Source: VRUE01 sp963712595 (GTDB lineage Bacteria > Actinomycetota > Thermoleophilia > Solirubrobacterales > 70-9). From it: 64,000 nucleotides of DNA. Below are positions 27,217 to 35,493 of the stretch, piece after piece. Under the pieces are notes generated by a model. The model was not told the DNA's origin and did not search any database. It worked only from the letters and a program-made list of their open reading frames with translations. Location of the stretch: contig CAVQIM010000005.1 in NCBI GenBank assembly GCA_963712595.1, positions 1 to 64,000 of the forward strand, read 5' to 3'. Position 1 is the stretch's first letter. Each line of letters begins with the position of its first letter. The position numbers and the translations under genes are program-made.

Positions 27217-27815
27217 GTGCTGACGCCTCCGATGGGGGAGGGCGTCGAGGGGGGGTCCTCAGACTCAAGCGAGGCTCCTGCCGAGCGTTCTGAGGACCCC
27301 CCCTCGACGCCCTCTGCACGACGCGCAGCCAAAACAACGGCCCCTACGGCCGCCAGAAGCAGAAGGATCGAGGAGGCCTCGAAGGCGAGCAGGAATCGTT
27401 CGAGGAGGAGCTTGCCGATCCCGGCGGGGTCGCCGAAGCCGGCCTTGACGTCGGGTCCATGCGTGCCGAGAGCTAGTAGCGAGGAGCCCAAGACCGCGAT
27501 CGAGAGCTCGATGAAGAGGGCGGCGCCGAGTAGGGGGGCGAGGAAGCGCTGGCCTGGGATCGGCTCCCAGGCGGACTCGGTGTCGCCGCCGACGTAGGCG
27601 ACGACGAAGACGTAGAGCACCATCACCGCGCCGGCGTAGACGACGACCTGGGCGGCGGCGACGAAGGCCGCGCTCAGCAGCAGGAAGAGGACCGCCAGCG
27701 AGAAGAGGTGGACGATCAGGGCGAGGACCCCGTAGAAGGGGTTGCGCAGGGCGACGACGCCGATCGCGCCGCCGAGGGCGCCCAGCGCCGCAGCGAAGAA
27801 GAGGACCGCTTCCAC
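27213..27815 (-). CDS. nuoJ: NADH-quinone oxidoreductase subunit J
   Basis: 200 residues from GTG 27815 (MEAVLFFAAALGALGGAIGV); earlier in-frame codons encode an Arg/Pro leader that is unlikely to be real. Five helices; motifs include RNPFYGVLALIVHLFSLAVL and AAQVVVYAGAVMVLYVFVV, with the pi-bulge-helix region expected in NuoJ. The C-terminal ~35 residues (AEGVEGGSSERSAGASLESE onward) are unlike the family and are encoded by a 25-bp perfect inverted repeat (27239-27313). The start faces the DUF4242-type gene across 89 bases, so nuoJ-N may have a separate promoter. Confidence 0.92.
   Translation of the reverse strand: MEAVLFFAAALGALGGAIGVVALRNPFYGVLALIVHLFSLAVLFLLLSAAFVAAAQVVVYAGAVMVLYVFVVAYVGGDTESAWEPIPGQRFLAPLLGAALFIELSIAVLGSSLLALGTHGPDVKAGFGDPAGIGKLLLERFLLAFEASSILLLLAAVGAVVLAARRAEGVEGGSSERSAGASLESEDPPSTPSPIGGVST
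27239..27313. repeat. Inverted repeat within the nuoJ 3' end
   Basis: A perfect 25-bp stem (27239-27263 with 27289-27313), including seven consecutive G/C pairs, encloses a 25-nt core CTCAAGCGAGGCTCCTGCCG plus AGCGT. It is translated as the NuoJ tail. The core ends are shared with the nuoM element. Confidence 0.85.
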
Positions 27816-27904
27816 TAGCGGTCCCTCTCGGGCTCGTTGACGTCTCCTCGGCGGAGTGGTTGTATGGCCTGGCACCCAATAGGCCGAGGAGAAACGGAGG
27901 CTCT

Positions 27905-28189
27905 ATGGATACCTATGTGATTCTGCGCCGGAGTGGCTGGAAGTCCGGGGGCGACCTCGAGATCGCGGCCGAGCGATCCCGGCAGGTCGGAGACGAGGAG
28001 ATGTCCGACGACATCCGCTGGATCCGCAGCTACGTCCTCGAGGAGGGCGGCGGCCCGGTGGGCACGGTCTGCGTCTACCAAGCCACTAGCCCCGAGGCGA
28101 TCCGGGAGCACGCCAACCGGGCCGATCTGCCGGTGGACGAGATCATCCCCGTGGCCGACACGGTCCTGGTCCGGCCCGATCCTGAGTAG
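27905..28189 (+). CDS. DUF4242 / SCO4226-like small protein
   Basis: 94 residues from ATG 27905, preceded by GGAGG (27896-27900). The C-terminal half (WIRSYV, VGTVCVYQATSPEAIREHA, ADLPVDEIIPVADTVL) matches the DUF4242/SCO4226-type ferredoxin-like fold, members of which bind nickel. It sits on the opposite strand inside the nuo operon, between nuoI and nuoJ. Its stop forms a palindrome with the nuoI stop. It looks like a later insertion into the operon. A role in complex I is not implied. Confidence 0.75.
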   Translation: MDTYVILRRSGWKSGGDLEIAAERSRQVGDEEMSDDIRWIRSYVLEEGGGPVGTVCVYQATSPEAIREHANRADLPVDEIIPVADTVLVRPDPE

Positions 28190-28203
28190 CGGCGCGCTCA
28201 CTC
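28184..28203. terminator. Palindrome containing both convergent stop codons
   Basis: GAGTAGCG and CGCT-C-ACTC pair around GCG, with one bulged C. The TAG stop of the DUF4242-type gene and the nuoI stop sit symmetrically in the arms. Confidence 0.55.
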
Positions 28204-28740
28204 GCCCTCCGCCCGCAGTGGGGTGCGCTCGATCGGCTCCGCCAGCAGCATCTCCTTGGTGAAGATCAGGTTCGTGCGGTCGTAGTCGGCCATCTCGTAG
28301 TCGTGGCCCATCGTGATCGCGTCGAAGGGGCAGGCGATCTCGCAGTAGCCGCAGAAGATGCAGCGCGAGATGTTGATCTCATAGACAGCGGCATAGCGCT
28401 CTCCGGCTGAGACCCGATCGCCCGGGATGTTCTCGGCGGCCACCACGCGGATGCAGTCGGCCGGGCAGGCGGCGGCGCAGAGCGAGCAGCCGACGCACTT
28501 CTCGAGGCCGGTGTCCTCGAACTTGTGGAGCTTGTGGCGGCCGCGGAAGCGGGGGTAGACCGGGGTCTTCTCCTCGGGGTACTGGATCGTCAGCGGACCC
28601 TCGATCAGGCGCGCCATCGTCGTCTTCAGCCCGCGCAGGGTCTCGCCGAAGGCGCGGTAGGCACCGCCGACGCCACCCGGCTCCGGCCCGCGCTGCACCT
28701 CCACCACGTCCTGGTCCTTCAGGTAGGGGAACTCGCTCAC
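28198..28740 (-). CDS. nuoI: NADH-quinone oxidoreductase subunit I
   Basis: 180 residues, GTG 28740 overlapping the nuoH stop (GTGA). Two 4Fe-4S motifs are present: CVGCSLCAAACPADCI and CIFCGYCEIACPFDAI, which bind clusters N6a and N6b and pass electrons towards N2. It belongs to the peripheral arm of complex I, at the membrane interface. Length is normal. It is the last gene before the opposite-strand insertion. Confidence 0.95.
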   Translation of the reverse strand: MSEFPYLKDQDVVEVQRGPEPGGVGGAYRAFGETLRGLKTTMARLIEGPLTIQYPEEKTPVYPRFRGRHKLHKFEDTGLEKCVGCSLCAAACPADCIRVVAAENIPGDRVSAGERYAAVYEINISRCIFCGYCEIACPFDAITMGHDYEMADYDRTNLIFTKEMLLAEPIERTPLRAEGE

Positions 28741-29738
28741 GTGGTCACCACCAGGACCGCGGTGACGAGGACGTTGAGCGTCGCCAGCGGCAGCAGGATC
28801 TTCCAGCCGAGGCTCATCAGCTGGTCGTAGCGCAGCCGCGGCAGTGTCGCCCGGACCCAGATGAAGACGAGGACCAGGCCGAGCATCTTGGCCAGCATCC
28901 AGATCGGGTCGAGGAAGCTCGGGCCGGGGCCCATCCAGCCGCCGAGGAACATCGCCGCGGCCACGCCCGAGACGACGATGATCTCCATGTATTCGACCAG
29001 GAGGAAGCTACCGAAGCGCATGCCGCCGTACTCGGTCATGAAGCCCTGCACGAGTTCGGCGTCGGCCTCGGGCATGTCGAACGGGGTGCGGTTGGTCTCG
29101 GCGAAGCCGGCCAGCATGAAGATCAGGAAGCCGACGAACTGGGGGAGGACGAACCAAACCTCGCCCTGAGCGTGGACGACGTCGACCAGCGAGAGCGAGC
29201 CGGCCATCATGATCGCGCCGAGCAGCGCCAGCCCCATCGCCACCTCGTAGGAGATCAGCTGGGCGGCGCCGCGCATCGCCCCTAGCAGGCTGTACTTGGA
29301 TCCCGAGGACCAGCCGCCGAGCAGCAGGCCGTAGAAGGCGATCGAGCCGACTGCGAAGAAGTAGAGGATGCCGATCGGGACGTCGATCCCGTAGAGGCCG
29401 ACGCCGTCCTGAACGTCGCCCCAGGGGATGATCGCGAGGGCGAGGACGCCGGAGAGGACCGGCAGCAGCGGGCCGAGGATGAACAGGGTCGGGATCGCGT
29501 TGGCGGGCCGGAAGGACTCCTTGGAGATCAGCTTGCCGACGTCGGCAAGCGGCTGCAGGATGCCGAAGGGGCCGACCCGGTTGGGGCCGTAGCGGTGCTG
29601 GAAGCGGCCGATCAGCTTGCGCTCGAGCACCGTCATCAGCGGCAAGATGCCGAAGATCACGGCGAAGATGACCAGGCTCTTGACGATCATCACCCAGGTT
29701 GCTTCGACCATCGTCGTGTCGGCGATCGGCAGGGTCAC
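28737..29738 (-). CDS. nuoH: NADH-quinone oxidoreductase subunit H
   Basis: 333 residues, GTG 29738 overlapping the nuoG stop (GTGA). Eight helices. Conserved quinone-cavity motifs: ERKLIGRFQHRYGPNRVGPFG split as ERKLIGRFQHRYGPNR and VGPFGILQPLADVGKL, then AETNRTPFDMPEADAELVQG and EYGGMRFGSF. It anchors the peripheral arm and lines the quinone tunnel. Confidence 0.95.
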   Translation of the reverse strand: MTLPIADTTMVEATWVMIVKSLVIFAVIFGILPLMTVLERKLIGRFQHRYGPNRVGPFGILQPLADVGKLISKESFRPANAIPTLFILGPLLPVLSGVLALAIIPWGDVQDGVGLYGIDVPIGILYFFAVGSIAFYGLLLGGWSSGSKYSLLGAMRGAAQLISYEVAMGLALLGAIMMAGSLSLVDVVHAQGEVWFVLPQFVGFLIFMLAGFAETNRTPFDMPEADAELVQGFMTEYGGMRFGSFLLVEYMEIIVVSGVAAAMFLGGWMGPGPSFLDPIWMLAKMLGLVLVFIWVRATLPRLRYDQLMSLGWKILLPLATLNVLVTAVLVVTT

Positions 29739-32251
29739 GGGACGGGGATCTTCTCGATTTGGACGGAGACGGGCGCGCCGTTGAGGAGGACGTTGGCGTT
29801 GGACTCGGCGGTGCCCTCGAGCAGGAGGCAGGTGCCCTGTGGGACGCGCTCCTTGATCGTCACACGCGCTCGCAGGCTCGTGCCGTTCTGCGACACGTTC
29901 ACTTCGTCGCCACCGGTCAATTCGAGTCGCTCGGCGTCGGCGACCGAGAGCTCTACGCGCTGCTGGGGCGCGAGGAAGCGGAGCGGCGGGTTCAGCTCGG
30001 TAATTGGGCCAGCCCAGAGATCTCGGTAGGTGGATAGGGCGAGGGCTCCATCGGGGTGGGCGACCGGCCCTGGTTCGGCGGACGCCGCTCGGCGAGAGGC
30101 GGGGTCGGTCTCCGTGGCTGAGGTTGGCGCCTCGGGCTGAGTGTCCGGCGAACCAGGGCCGGTCGCCTTCTCAGGGACGGCGTCCTGCCAGCGGATGCCG
30201 CGGCCACCGATGGCTGCGTCGTCGATGCCGGCGTAGAAGGGAACCTCGTTGACGAGTGCTGCGAAAGCCGATGGCTGAGAGCTGATGTTGGTGTCGTGAC
30301 CCAAGGCGAGGGACAGCTCCGCTAGGACGCCCCAGTTCGGGCGGATATCTCCGGGCCTTGAAGCACTGGGGCGCACGCGTTGCAGACGGCCGTCGGGGTG
30401 CGACACCGTGCCGTCTTTCTCAGCGTGCGTCTCCAGCGGGAAGACGACGTCGGCCATTGCGGTCGTTGCGGTCTCGAAGGTCGAGAAGGCGATCACGTGG
30501 TCCGCTGCCGCCAGCGCCCTTTTCCACGCTTCCGTGTCTGGGAAGTCGCGCAGGGGATCGACGCCGAAGAGCAGGACGGTCTTCAGCTCACCCGACTCCA
30601 AAGCTGCTCGGATCGATTCGGTGTCCTTACCGGCGGCTGTTGCCGTTAGTCCCGGACCCGCGTCGGGGAGGCAGCCTGCCTCGCGCAGGCCGCGGGCGTT
30701 GGTGAGCTCGGGGACTTCGAGGAGGCCTGAGCCGTCCTGACCGCCGAGGTTGAGCGCCGAAGCCACGTCGAGGAGCGCGGTTGTCGCGCCCGCGCCCTCG
30801 CGGGCAATGCGGTCTCCCCAGACGATCACGATGCGCTCGGCGCCGCGAAGGGCCTCGGCTACGTCGGAGGCGTGGCCCTCGTTGGGGAGGCGCAGGCAGT
30901 TGGCCAGCTCGGAGAGGAAGAAGGTGGCGTTGCCGGGGGCATAGCGCGCGGTGGCAGCCGCGCCGCCGTCGAGGGTCGTCGGCTGCTCGGTGGCCACCGC
31001 GAGCCTGGCACCGCTGCGGCGGATCGCCTTGCGGATGCGCAGGTCGAGGATCGGGCTGCTGTGTAGGGGGTCGGTGCCGACGAGGAGGATCGCGTTGGCG
31101 TCGTCGATGTCACTGACCCGGGCCGAGACGTTCGGCTGGGCCAAGCGAATCAAAGTCTCGCGGGCGGGGCCGCGTGAGGGGCGGGAGTCGACGTGCGGGG
31201 AGCTGAGCGCCTCGCGCATGATGCGCTGCACCAGGTAGCCCTCCTCGTTGGAGGCGTCGCCGACGATTGCGGCGACTCCACTCGGCGCATCCGACATTGA
31301 CCCCCCTCTGGTGTGGTCAATCTCCGATGCGCCCGCCCGCAGCGCCTCGGCGGCTTTTGCGATCGCCTGCTGCCAGCTCGCCTCTGCGCCGCCGCGCAGG
31401 CGCGGGCCGCGCACCCGCTCCTCGGCGGCGAACATCTCGAAGCCGTAGCGGCCGCGGTCGCAGAGCCAGCCGTCGTCGACCTCGGCGTTGTCGCGGGCGA
31501 CGACCCGCTTCACCTGCTCGTCGCGGACGGTGAAGCTGACGTTGCACTGGCTGGGACAGAGGGTGCAGACAGAGCCGGCCTGCTCGATGTCCCAGGGCCG
31601 GGCGCGGAAGCGGTAGGTGTAGTTGGTCAGCGCCCCGACCGGGCAGAGGTCGGTGATGTTGCCGTGGAAGGGCGCCACGTAAGGGCGGTCGTCGAAGGTG
31701 CCGACGAAGGTGCGGTCTCCCCGCTCCAGCAGCTGCAGCTGCTCGTCCTCGGCGACCTCCTGGCTGAAGCGGACGCAGCGGTAGCAGAGGATGCAGCGCT
31801 CGCGGTCGATCGCCACCAGCGGCGAGAGCTCGATCGGCTTCTCGAAGTGGCGCTTCTGGTCGGTCATGCGGCTCTTGCCCGGGCCCCAGCCCATCGAGAT
31901 GTCCTGCAGGGGGCACTCGCCGCCCTTGTCGCAGACCGGGCAGTCGAGCGGGTGATTGACGAGCAGGAACTCGACCACGGCGCTCTGCGCGTGCTTGACC
32001 TGGTCGGTGCGGGTGTGGACGACCATCCCGTCGCGGACCGGGGTCGAGCAGGAGGTCTGCAGCTTCGGGATTCCCTCGACCTCGACCAGGCACATGCGAC
32101 AGGCGCCGACCGGCTCGCCGAGCTTCGGCTCGTAACAGAAGACCGGGATCTCGACGTCGCCCCGCTTGGCGGCGTCGTGGAGCATCTCGCCCTCGGTCGC
32201 GACCACCTCGCGCCCGTCGATGATCAGCGTGATCTCTTTGCCGCTGCTCAT
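29735..32251 (-). CDS. nuoG: NADH-quinone oxidoreductase subunit G
   Basis: 838 residues from ATG 32251 (MSSGKEITLIIDG); ATG 32269 would add six. The N-terminus binds a 2Fe-2S cluster (CYEP...GACRMCLVEV) and 4Fe-4S clusters (CPVCDKGGECPLQ, CILCYRCVRFSQ, CTLCPSQC). A molybdopterin-oxidoreductase-like domain without cofactor follows, then a C-terminal beta domain. Two regions differ from the family: a short insert at about residue 308-323 (EIDHTRGGSMSDAPSG) over hairpin 31285-31332, and a Pro/Ala/Glu-rich linker near residue 695-735 over inverted repeat 30059-30167. It carries electrons from NuoE/F to NuoI. Confidence 0.93.
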   Translation of the reverse strand: MSSGKEITLIIDGREVVATEGEMLHDAAKRGDVEIPVFCYEPKLGEPVGACRMCLVEVEGIPKLQTSCSTPVRDGMVVHTRTDQVKHAQSAVVEFLLVNHPLDCPVCDKGGECPLQDISMGWGPGKSRMTDQKRHFEKPIELSPLVAIDRERCILCYRCVRFSQEVAEDEQLQLLERGDRTFVGTFDDRPYVAPFHGNITDLCPVGALTNYTYRFRARPWDIEQAGSVCTLCPSQCNVSFTVRDEQVKRVVARDNAEVDDGWLCDRGRYGFEMFAAEERVRGPRLRGGAEASWQQAIAKAAEALRAGASEIDHTRGGSMSDAPSGVAAIVGDASNEEGYLVQRIMREALSSPHVDSRPSRGPARETLIRLAQPNVSARVSDIDDANAILLVGTDPLHSSPILDLRIRKAIRRSGARLAVATEQPTTLDGGAAATARYAPGNATFFLSELANCLRLPNEGHASDVAEALRGAERIVIVWGDRIAREGAGATTALLDVASALNLGGQDGSGLLEVPELTNARGLREAGCLPDAGPGLTATAAGKDTESIRAALESGELKTVLLFGVDPLRDFPDTEAWKRALAAADHVIAFSTFETATTAMADVVFPLETHAEKDGTVSHPDGRLQRVRPSASRPGDIRPNWGVLAELSLALGHDTNISSQPSAFAALVNEVPFYAGIDDAAIGGRGIRWQDAVPEKATGPGSPDTQPEAPTSATETDPASRRAASAEPGPVAHPDGALALSTYRDLWAGPITELNPPLRFLAPQQRVELSVADAERLELTGGDEVNVSQNGTSLRARVTIKERVPQGTCLLLEGTAESNANVLLNGAPVSVQIEKIPVP
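30059..30167. repeat. Inverted repeat within nuoG coding sequence
   Basis: A perfect 19-bp stem (30059-30077 with 30149-30167) with a 71-nt core. On the minus strand the core contains ACTCAGCCCGAGGCGCC and GCCGAGCGGCGTCC, resembling the nuoJ and nuoM element cores. It is translated as a low-complexity linker in NuoG. Confidence 0.8.
31285..31332. repeat. Second inverted repeat within nuoG
   Basis: 31285-31302 pairs with 31315-31332 (16 of 18 positions) around a 12-nt loop. It corresponds to a short Gly/Ser/Asp insert in NuoG just before the molybdopterin-like domain. Confidence 0.6.
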
Positions 32252-32276
32252 GCCAAGCCCCCCGTCCATCGCCCCG

Positions 32277-32322
32277 TCCGGTGCGCTTTATGTGGGTATA
32301 GGCCGCAAAAGGCGCACCGGAA
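32277..32322. repeat. ~47-bp hairpin repeat family, copy 1 (nuoF/nuoG junction)
   Basis: TCCGGTGCGCTTTATGTGG faces CCGCAAAAGGCGCACCGGA around GTATAGG. It is a diverged member of the family seen at 57457-57503, 59214-59260 and 63328-63374, and here lies between two genes of the same operon. Confidence 0.8.
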
Positions 32323-32324
32323 GC

Positions 32325-33608
32325 TCATGCGGGGACCGCCTCGGGTTGGGTTGGGGCGGAGGAGATGACGGCCTCGAACTCGTCGCGGAACTTGCGGACC
32401 ATTGCGCCGACTGGCATTGCCATCGAGTCGCCGAGCACGCAGAGGCAGTGGCCGATGATGTTCTCCTGCACCGAGGCGACGATGTCGAGGTCCATCGGCG
32501 TCGCCTCGCCGCGCACGACCCGTTCCAGCATCTTCACCGTCCAGTTGGTCCCCTCGCGGCAGGGGGTGCACTTGCCGCAGGACTCGTGGTGGTAGAAGCG
32601 CGCCGTGCGCAGGGCCATGTGCGGGATCGATACGCGGTCGTCGGCGACGATGATCGAGCCCGAGCCGAGCATCGAGCCCGCTTCGGCCATCGCCTCGAAG
32701 CTGTAGGGGAGGTCGAGGCCCTCCTCGGCGGTGAGCACGGGGGAGGAGGAGCCGCCGGGGTAGAAGGCCTTGATCTGGCGCCCCTCGAGCGGACCGCCGG
32801 CGAGGCCCTCGATCAGCTCCCGCGTCGGGATCCCCAGTTCGACCTCGTAGTTGCCGGGGCGCCGGACGCAGCCGGAGACCGAGACGACCTTGGTCCCCGG
32901 CGACTGCTCGGTGCCGAAGCCCTTGAACCACTCGGCTCCGTTGCTGACGATGTGCGGCACGTTGGAGAGCGTCTCGACGTTGTTGATCAGGGTCGGCCCG
33001 CCGTAGAGGCCCTGCACGGCCGGGAAGGGGGGCTTCAGGCGCGGGTTGCCGCGCTTGCCCTCGAGCGCGTCGAGCAGCGCCGTCTCCTCGCCGCAGATAT
33101 AGGCGCCGGCGCCGCGGTGGACGACCAGCTCGAGGTCGCGGTGGGTGCCGAGGATGTCCTTGCCGAGGTAGCCGGCCTCATAGGCTTCGGCGACCGCGGC
33201 ATCGAGGATGTCGGCCTGCGAGTCGTACTCGCCGCGGATGAAGATGAAGGCGTGGCCGATGCCGGCGGCGAGGGCGGCGATCGCGATCCCCTCGATCAGC
33301 TGGTGGGGGTTGCGCTGCATCAGCTCGCGGTCCTTGAAGGCGCCCGGCTCGGACTCGTCGGCGTTGCAGCAGAGGTACTTGTCGACCCCGCCGCCACGGG
33401 GCAGGAACGAGGCCTTCTTGCCCATCGAGAAGCCGGCGCCGCCGCGACCCCGCAGGCCCGAGTCTTCGAGCTCCTTCAGCACCTCGTCGGCCTCCATCTC
33501 GCGGTAGGCCTGCTCCAGGGTCGCGTAACCGCCGTAACCCTTGTAGCCGGCAAGCGTGCGCAGCGCCGGGTCTTCGGCGTTTCGCAGCAGCATTCTGGTC
33601 TCAGGCAT
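32325..33608 (-). CDS. nuoF: NADH-quinone oxidoreductase subunit F
   Basis: 427 residues from ATG 33608 (MPETRMLLRNAED), overlapping nuoE by 8 bases. It contains the NADH/FMN-binding segments GRGGAGFSMGKK and CCNADESEPGAFKDRELM, and the 4Fe-4S motif ESCGKCTPCREGTNW with a distal Cys (HCLCVLGD). It oxidises NADH and passes electrons through FMN to the cluster chain. Length normal; followed by the hairpin repeat at 32277-32322 before nuoG. Confidence 0.95.
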   Translation of the reverse strand: MPETRMLLRNAEDPALRTLAGYKGYGGYATLEQAYREMEADEVLKELEDSGLRGRGGAGFSMGKKASFLPRGGGVDKYLCCNADESEPGAFKDRELMQRNPHQLIEGIAIAALAAGIGHAFIFIRGEYDSQADILDAAVAEAYEAGYLGKDILGTHRDLELVVHRGAGAYICGEETALLDALEGKRGNPRLKPPFPAVQGLYGGPTLINNVETLSNVPHIVSNGAEWFKGFGTEQSPGTKVVSVSGCVRRPGNYEVELGIPTRELIEGLAGGPLEGRQIKAFYPGGSSSPVLTAEEGLDLPYSFEAMAEAGSMLGSGSIIVADDRVSIPHMALRTARFYHHESCGKCTPCREGTNWTVKMLERVVRGEATPMDLDIVASVQENIIGHCLCVLGDSMAMPVGAMVRKFRDEFEAVISSAPTQPEAVPA

Positions 33609-34197
33609 CGGGACCTCCGGGAAGCGGCCGCTTCTCCAGCGCCTTCTCGGGCAGGACCTCGCTGCCGCTGCGCAGCTGCTCGATCGCCGTCTTCGCCTCG
33701 GCCGCATCGAGCGGCCCGAAGTAGCGCTCGTCGATCGAGGCCATCGGCGCGATGTCGCAGGCGCCGAGGCACTCGAACCCGGTCACGAAGAACTCCTCCT
33801 CGTCTCCCGCCGCCGCCCGGAACGCCGCGAGCAGCTCGTCCCCGCCCCGCATCCAGCAGCTGATGTTGGTGCAGACGGCGACCTTGTGAGTCCCCACCGG
33901 CTCGGTGTGCAGCAGGTCGTAGAAGCTCGCCACCGACTCCAGGTAGGCGGGCGTCACCCGCATTACCGCGGCCGCCTGCCGGATCCCCTCCGGCGTGCAC
34001 CATCCATACAACCTCTGCACAGCCCATAGCGCCGGAATCGACGCCGATTTCCGATCCGGATAGCGCGACATCAAGCTCTCAATCTGCTCCTGCAGCTCGG
34101 CCGGGCAATCGACCTCATGAAGCTCAGGCACTTGCTCCGGGGCTCGGTCCGGAACGCGCCCTTCAGTAAGCGCTTGATCGATGGGCAGATCAGCCAT
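33601..34197 (-). CDS. nuoE: NADH-quinone oxidoreductase subunit E
   Basis: 198 residues from ATG 34197. A thioredoxin-like 2Fe-2S domain provides the ligands CTNISC and CLGACDIAPM, preceded by the helical bundle (WAVQRLYGWCTPEGIRQAA, YLESVASFYDLLHTEPVG). It partners NuoF, carrying cluster N1a. The first ~28 residues (TEGRVPDRAPEQVPELHEVD) look like a variable leader near the nuoD/nuoE hairpin. Confidence 0.94.
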   Translation of the reverse strand: MADLPIDQALTEGRVPDRAPEQVPELHEVDCPAELQEQIESLMSRYPDRKSASIPALWAVQRLYGWCTPEGIRQAAAVMRVTPAYLESVASFYDLLHTEPVGTHKVAVCTNISCWMRGGDELLAAFRAAAGDEEEFFVTGFECLGACDIAPMASIDERYFGPLDAAEAKTAIEQLRSGSEVLPEKALEKRPLPGGPDA

Positions 34198-34208
34198 GAC
34201 GCCTCCGC

Positions 34209-34240
34209 AGAGGGCGATGGGGGAGGCCCCCGATCGCTCT
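34209..34240. repeat. Hairpin at nuoD/nuoE junction
   Basis: AGAGGGCGATGGGGG faces CCCCCGATCGCTCT around AGG, with two single-base bulges. It occupies most of the 42-base gap between nuoD and nuoE; the nuoD stop is at its edge. Confidence 0.55.
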
Positions 34241-35493
34241 CACCGATCCACTCCACCAAGGATCGGATCAAGCATTCCCAACGAACAAATCATGTCGGCG
34301 ACGTAGCTGCCGACCGACATGTCCTTGAACGCCTGCAGGTTGACGAAGGAGGGATCGCGCAGGTGCACCCGGGCCGGCTTCGCCGACCCATCGGCGAGGA
34401 CGAAGCAGCCCAGCTCGCCGCGCGGCGACTCGATCGCGTAGTAGATCTCCCCCGGCGCCACCCGGTAGCCCTCAGTGACGAGCTTGAAGTGGTGGATCAG
34501 CGACTCCATCGAGGTCGAGAGCTCCGAGCGCGGCGGCAGCACGTACTTGCGGTCGTCGGCGATGAAGGGGCCCTCAGGCAGCCCTTCGAGCGCCTGCTCG
34601 ACGATCCGCGTCGACTCGACCATCTCCGCCACCCGCACCCGGTAGCGGTCGTAGTTGTCGCCGACGGTGCCGACCGGGATCTTGAAGTCCATCTCCGGGT
34701 AGGCGAGGTAGTCGAAGGCCTTGCGCAGGTCCCAGGGCTCGCCGGCGGCGCGCAGCAGCGGCCCGGTAACGCCCAGCTCCAGCAGCCGCTCGCGCGAGAC
34801 GATCCCGGTCCCCTTGGTGCGCGAGAGGAAGACCTCGTTGCGGTCGAGCAGGTCCTGGTACTGGCGGACTCGCACCGGCATGTCGGCGACGAACTCGCGC
34901 AGCTTCGCCTCGAAGCCGAGCGGGATGTCCTCGATCACGCCGCCGACCTGGAAGTAGCGGGTGTGCATGCGCTGGCCCGTCGCCATCTCGAAGAGATCGA
35001 GGATGCGGTCGCGCTCGCGGAAGCAGTACCAGAGCATCGAGATCGCGCCGAGGTCGAGCGCCGTCGTTCCCAGCCAGACCAGGTGGGAGTGGATCCGGTT
35101 CAGCTCGAGGAAGATCGTGCGCAGGTACTTGGCCCGCGGCGGGATCTCCAGCTCGATCAGCCGCTCGACCGCGCCGCAGAAGGCCTCCATCTGGAAGAAG
35201 TAGGAGACGTAGTCCGTGCGCTCGACGAAGGGGATGACCTTCCAGTAGCTCTTGTCCTCGCAGGACTTTTCGATCCCGGTGTGGACGTAGCCGATCACCG
35301 GCCTGAGGTCGCGGACGACCTCGCCCTCGAGGTCGACCACCAGCCGCAGCACGCCGTGCGTGGCCGGGTGGTGCGGCCCGATGTTGACCGTCATCACCTC
35401 GGACGACCGCAAGGAATCAGAGATGGATGCGGTCGAGCCATTCCGCCCATGGCCTTCGGCCATATGCGGGGGAGTGTCGGGATGGCTACCCAT
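34240..35493 (-). CDS. nuoD: NADH-quinone oxidoreductase subunit D
   Basis: 417 residues from ATG 35493, overlapping nuoC by 8 bases. The hydrogenase-like core has GPHHPATHGVLRL, GYVHTGIEKSCEDKSY, RIHSHLVWLGTTALDLG, and the C-terminal YYAIESPRGELGCF, ending DPILGGVDR. It forms the quinone site with NuoB. The first ~33 residues (MGSHPDTPPHMAEGHGRNGS) are not part of the family core and overlie a nested hairpin around 35436-35487. Confidence 0.95.
   Translation of the reverse strand: MGSHPDTPPHMAEGHGRNGSTASISDSLRSSEVMTVNIGPHHPATHGVLRLVVDLEGEVVRDLRPVIGYVHTGIEKSCEDKSYWKVIPFVERTDYVSYFFQMEAFCGAVERLIELEIPPRAKYLRTIFLELNRIHSHLVWLGTTALDLGAISMLWYCFRERDRILDLFEMATGQRMHTRYFQVGGVIEDIPLGFEAKLREFVADMPVRVRQYQDLLDRNEVFLSRTKGTGIVSRERLLELGVTGPLLRAAGEPWDLRKAFDYLAYPEMDFKIPVGTVGDNYDRYRVRVAEMVESTRIVEQALEGLPEGPFIADDRKYVLPPRSELSTSMESLIHHFKLVTEGYRVAPGEIYYAIESPRGELGCFVLADGSAKPARVHLRDPSFVNLQAFKDMSVGSYVADMICSLGMLDPILGGVDR
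35436..35487. repeat. Nested hairpin in the nuoD 5' end
   Basis: AGCCAT (35436-35441) pairs with ATGGCT (35482-35487). Inside, CATGGCC/GGCCATATG pair around TTC and CCGC faces GCGG. It lies in the extra N-terminal codons of nuoD. Confidence 0.5.
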
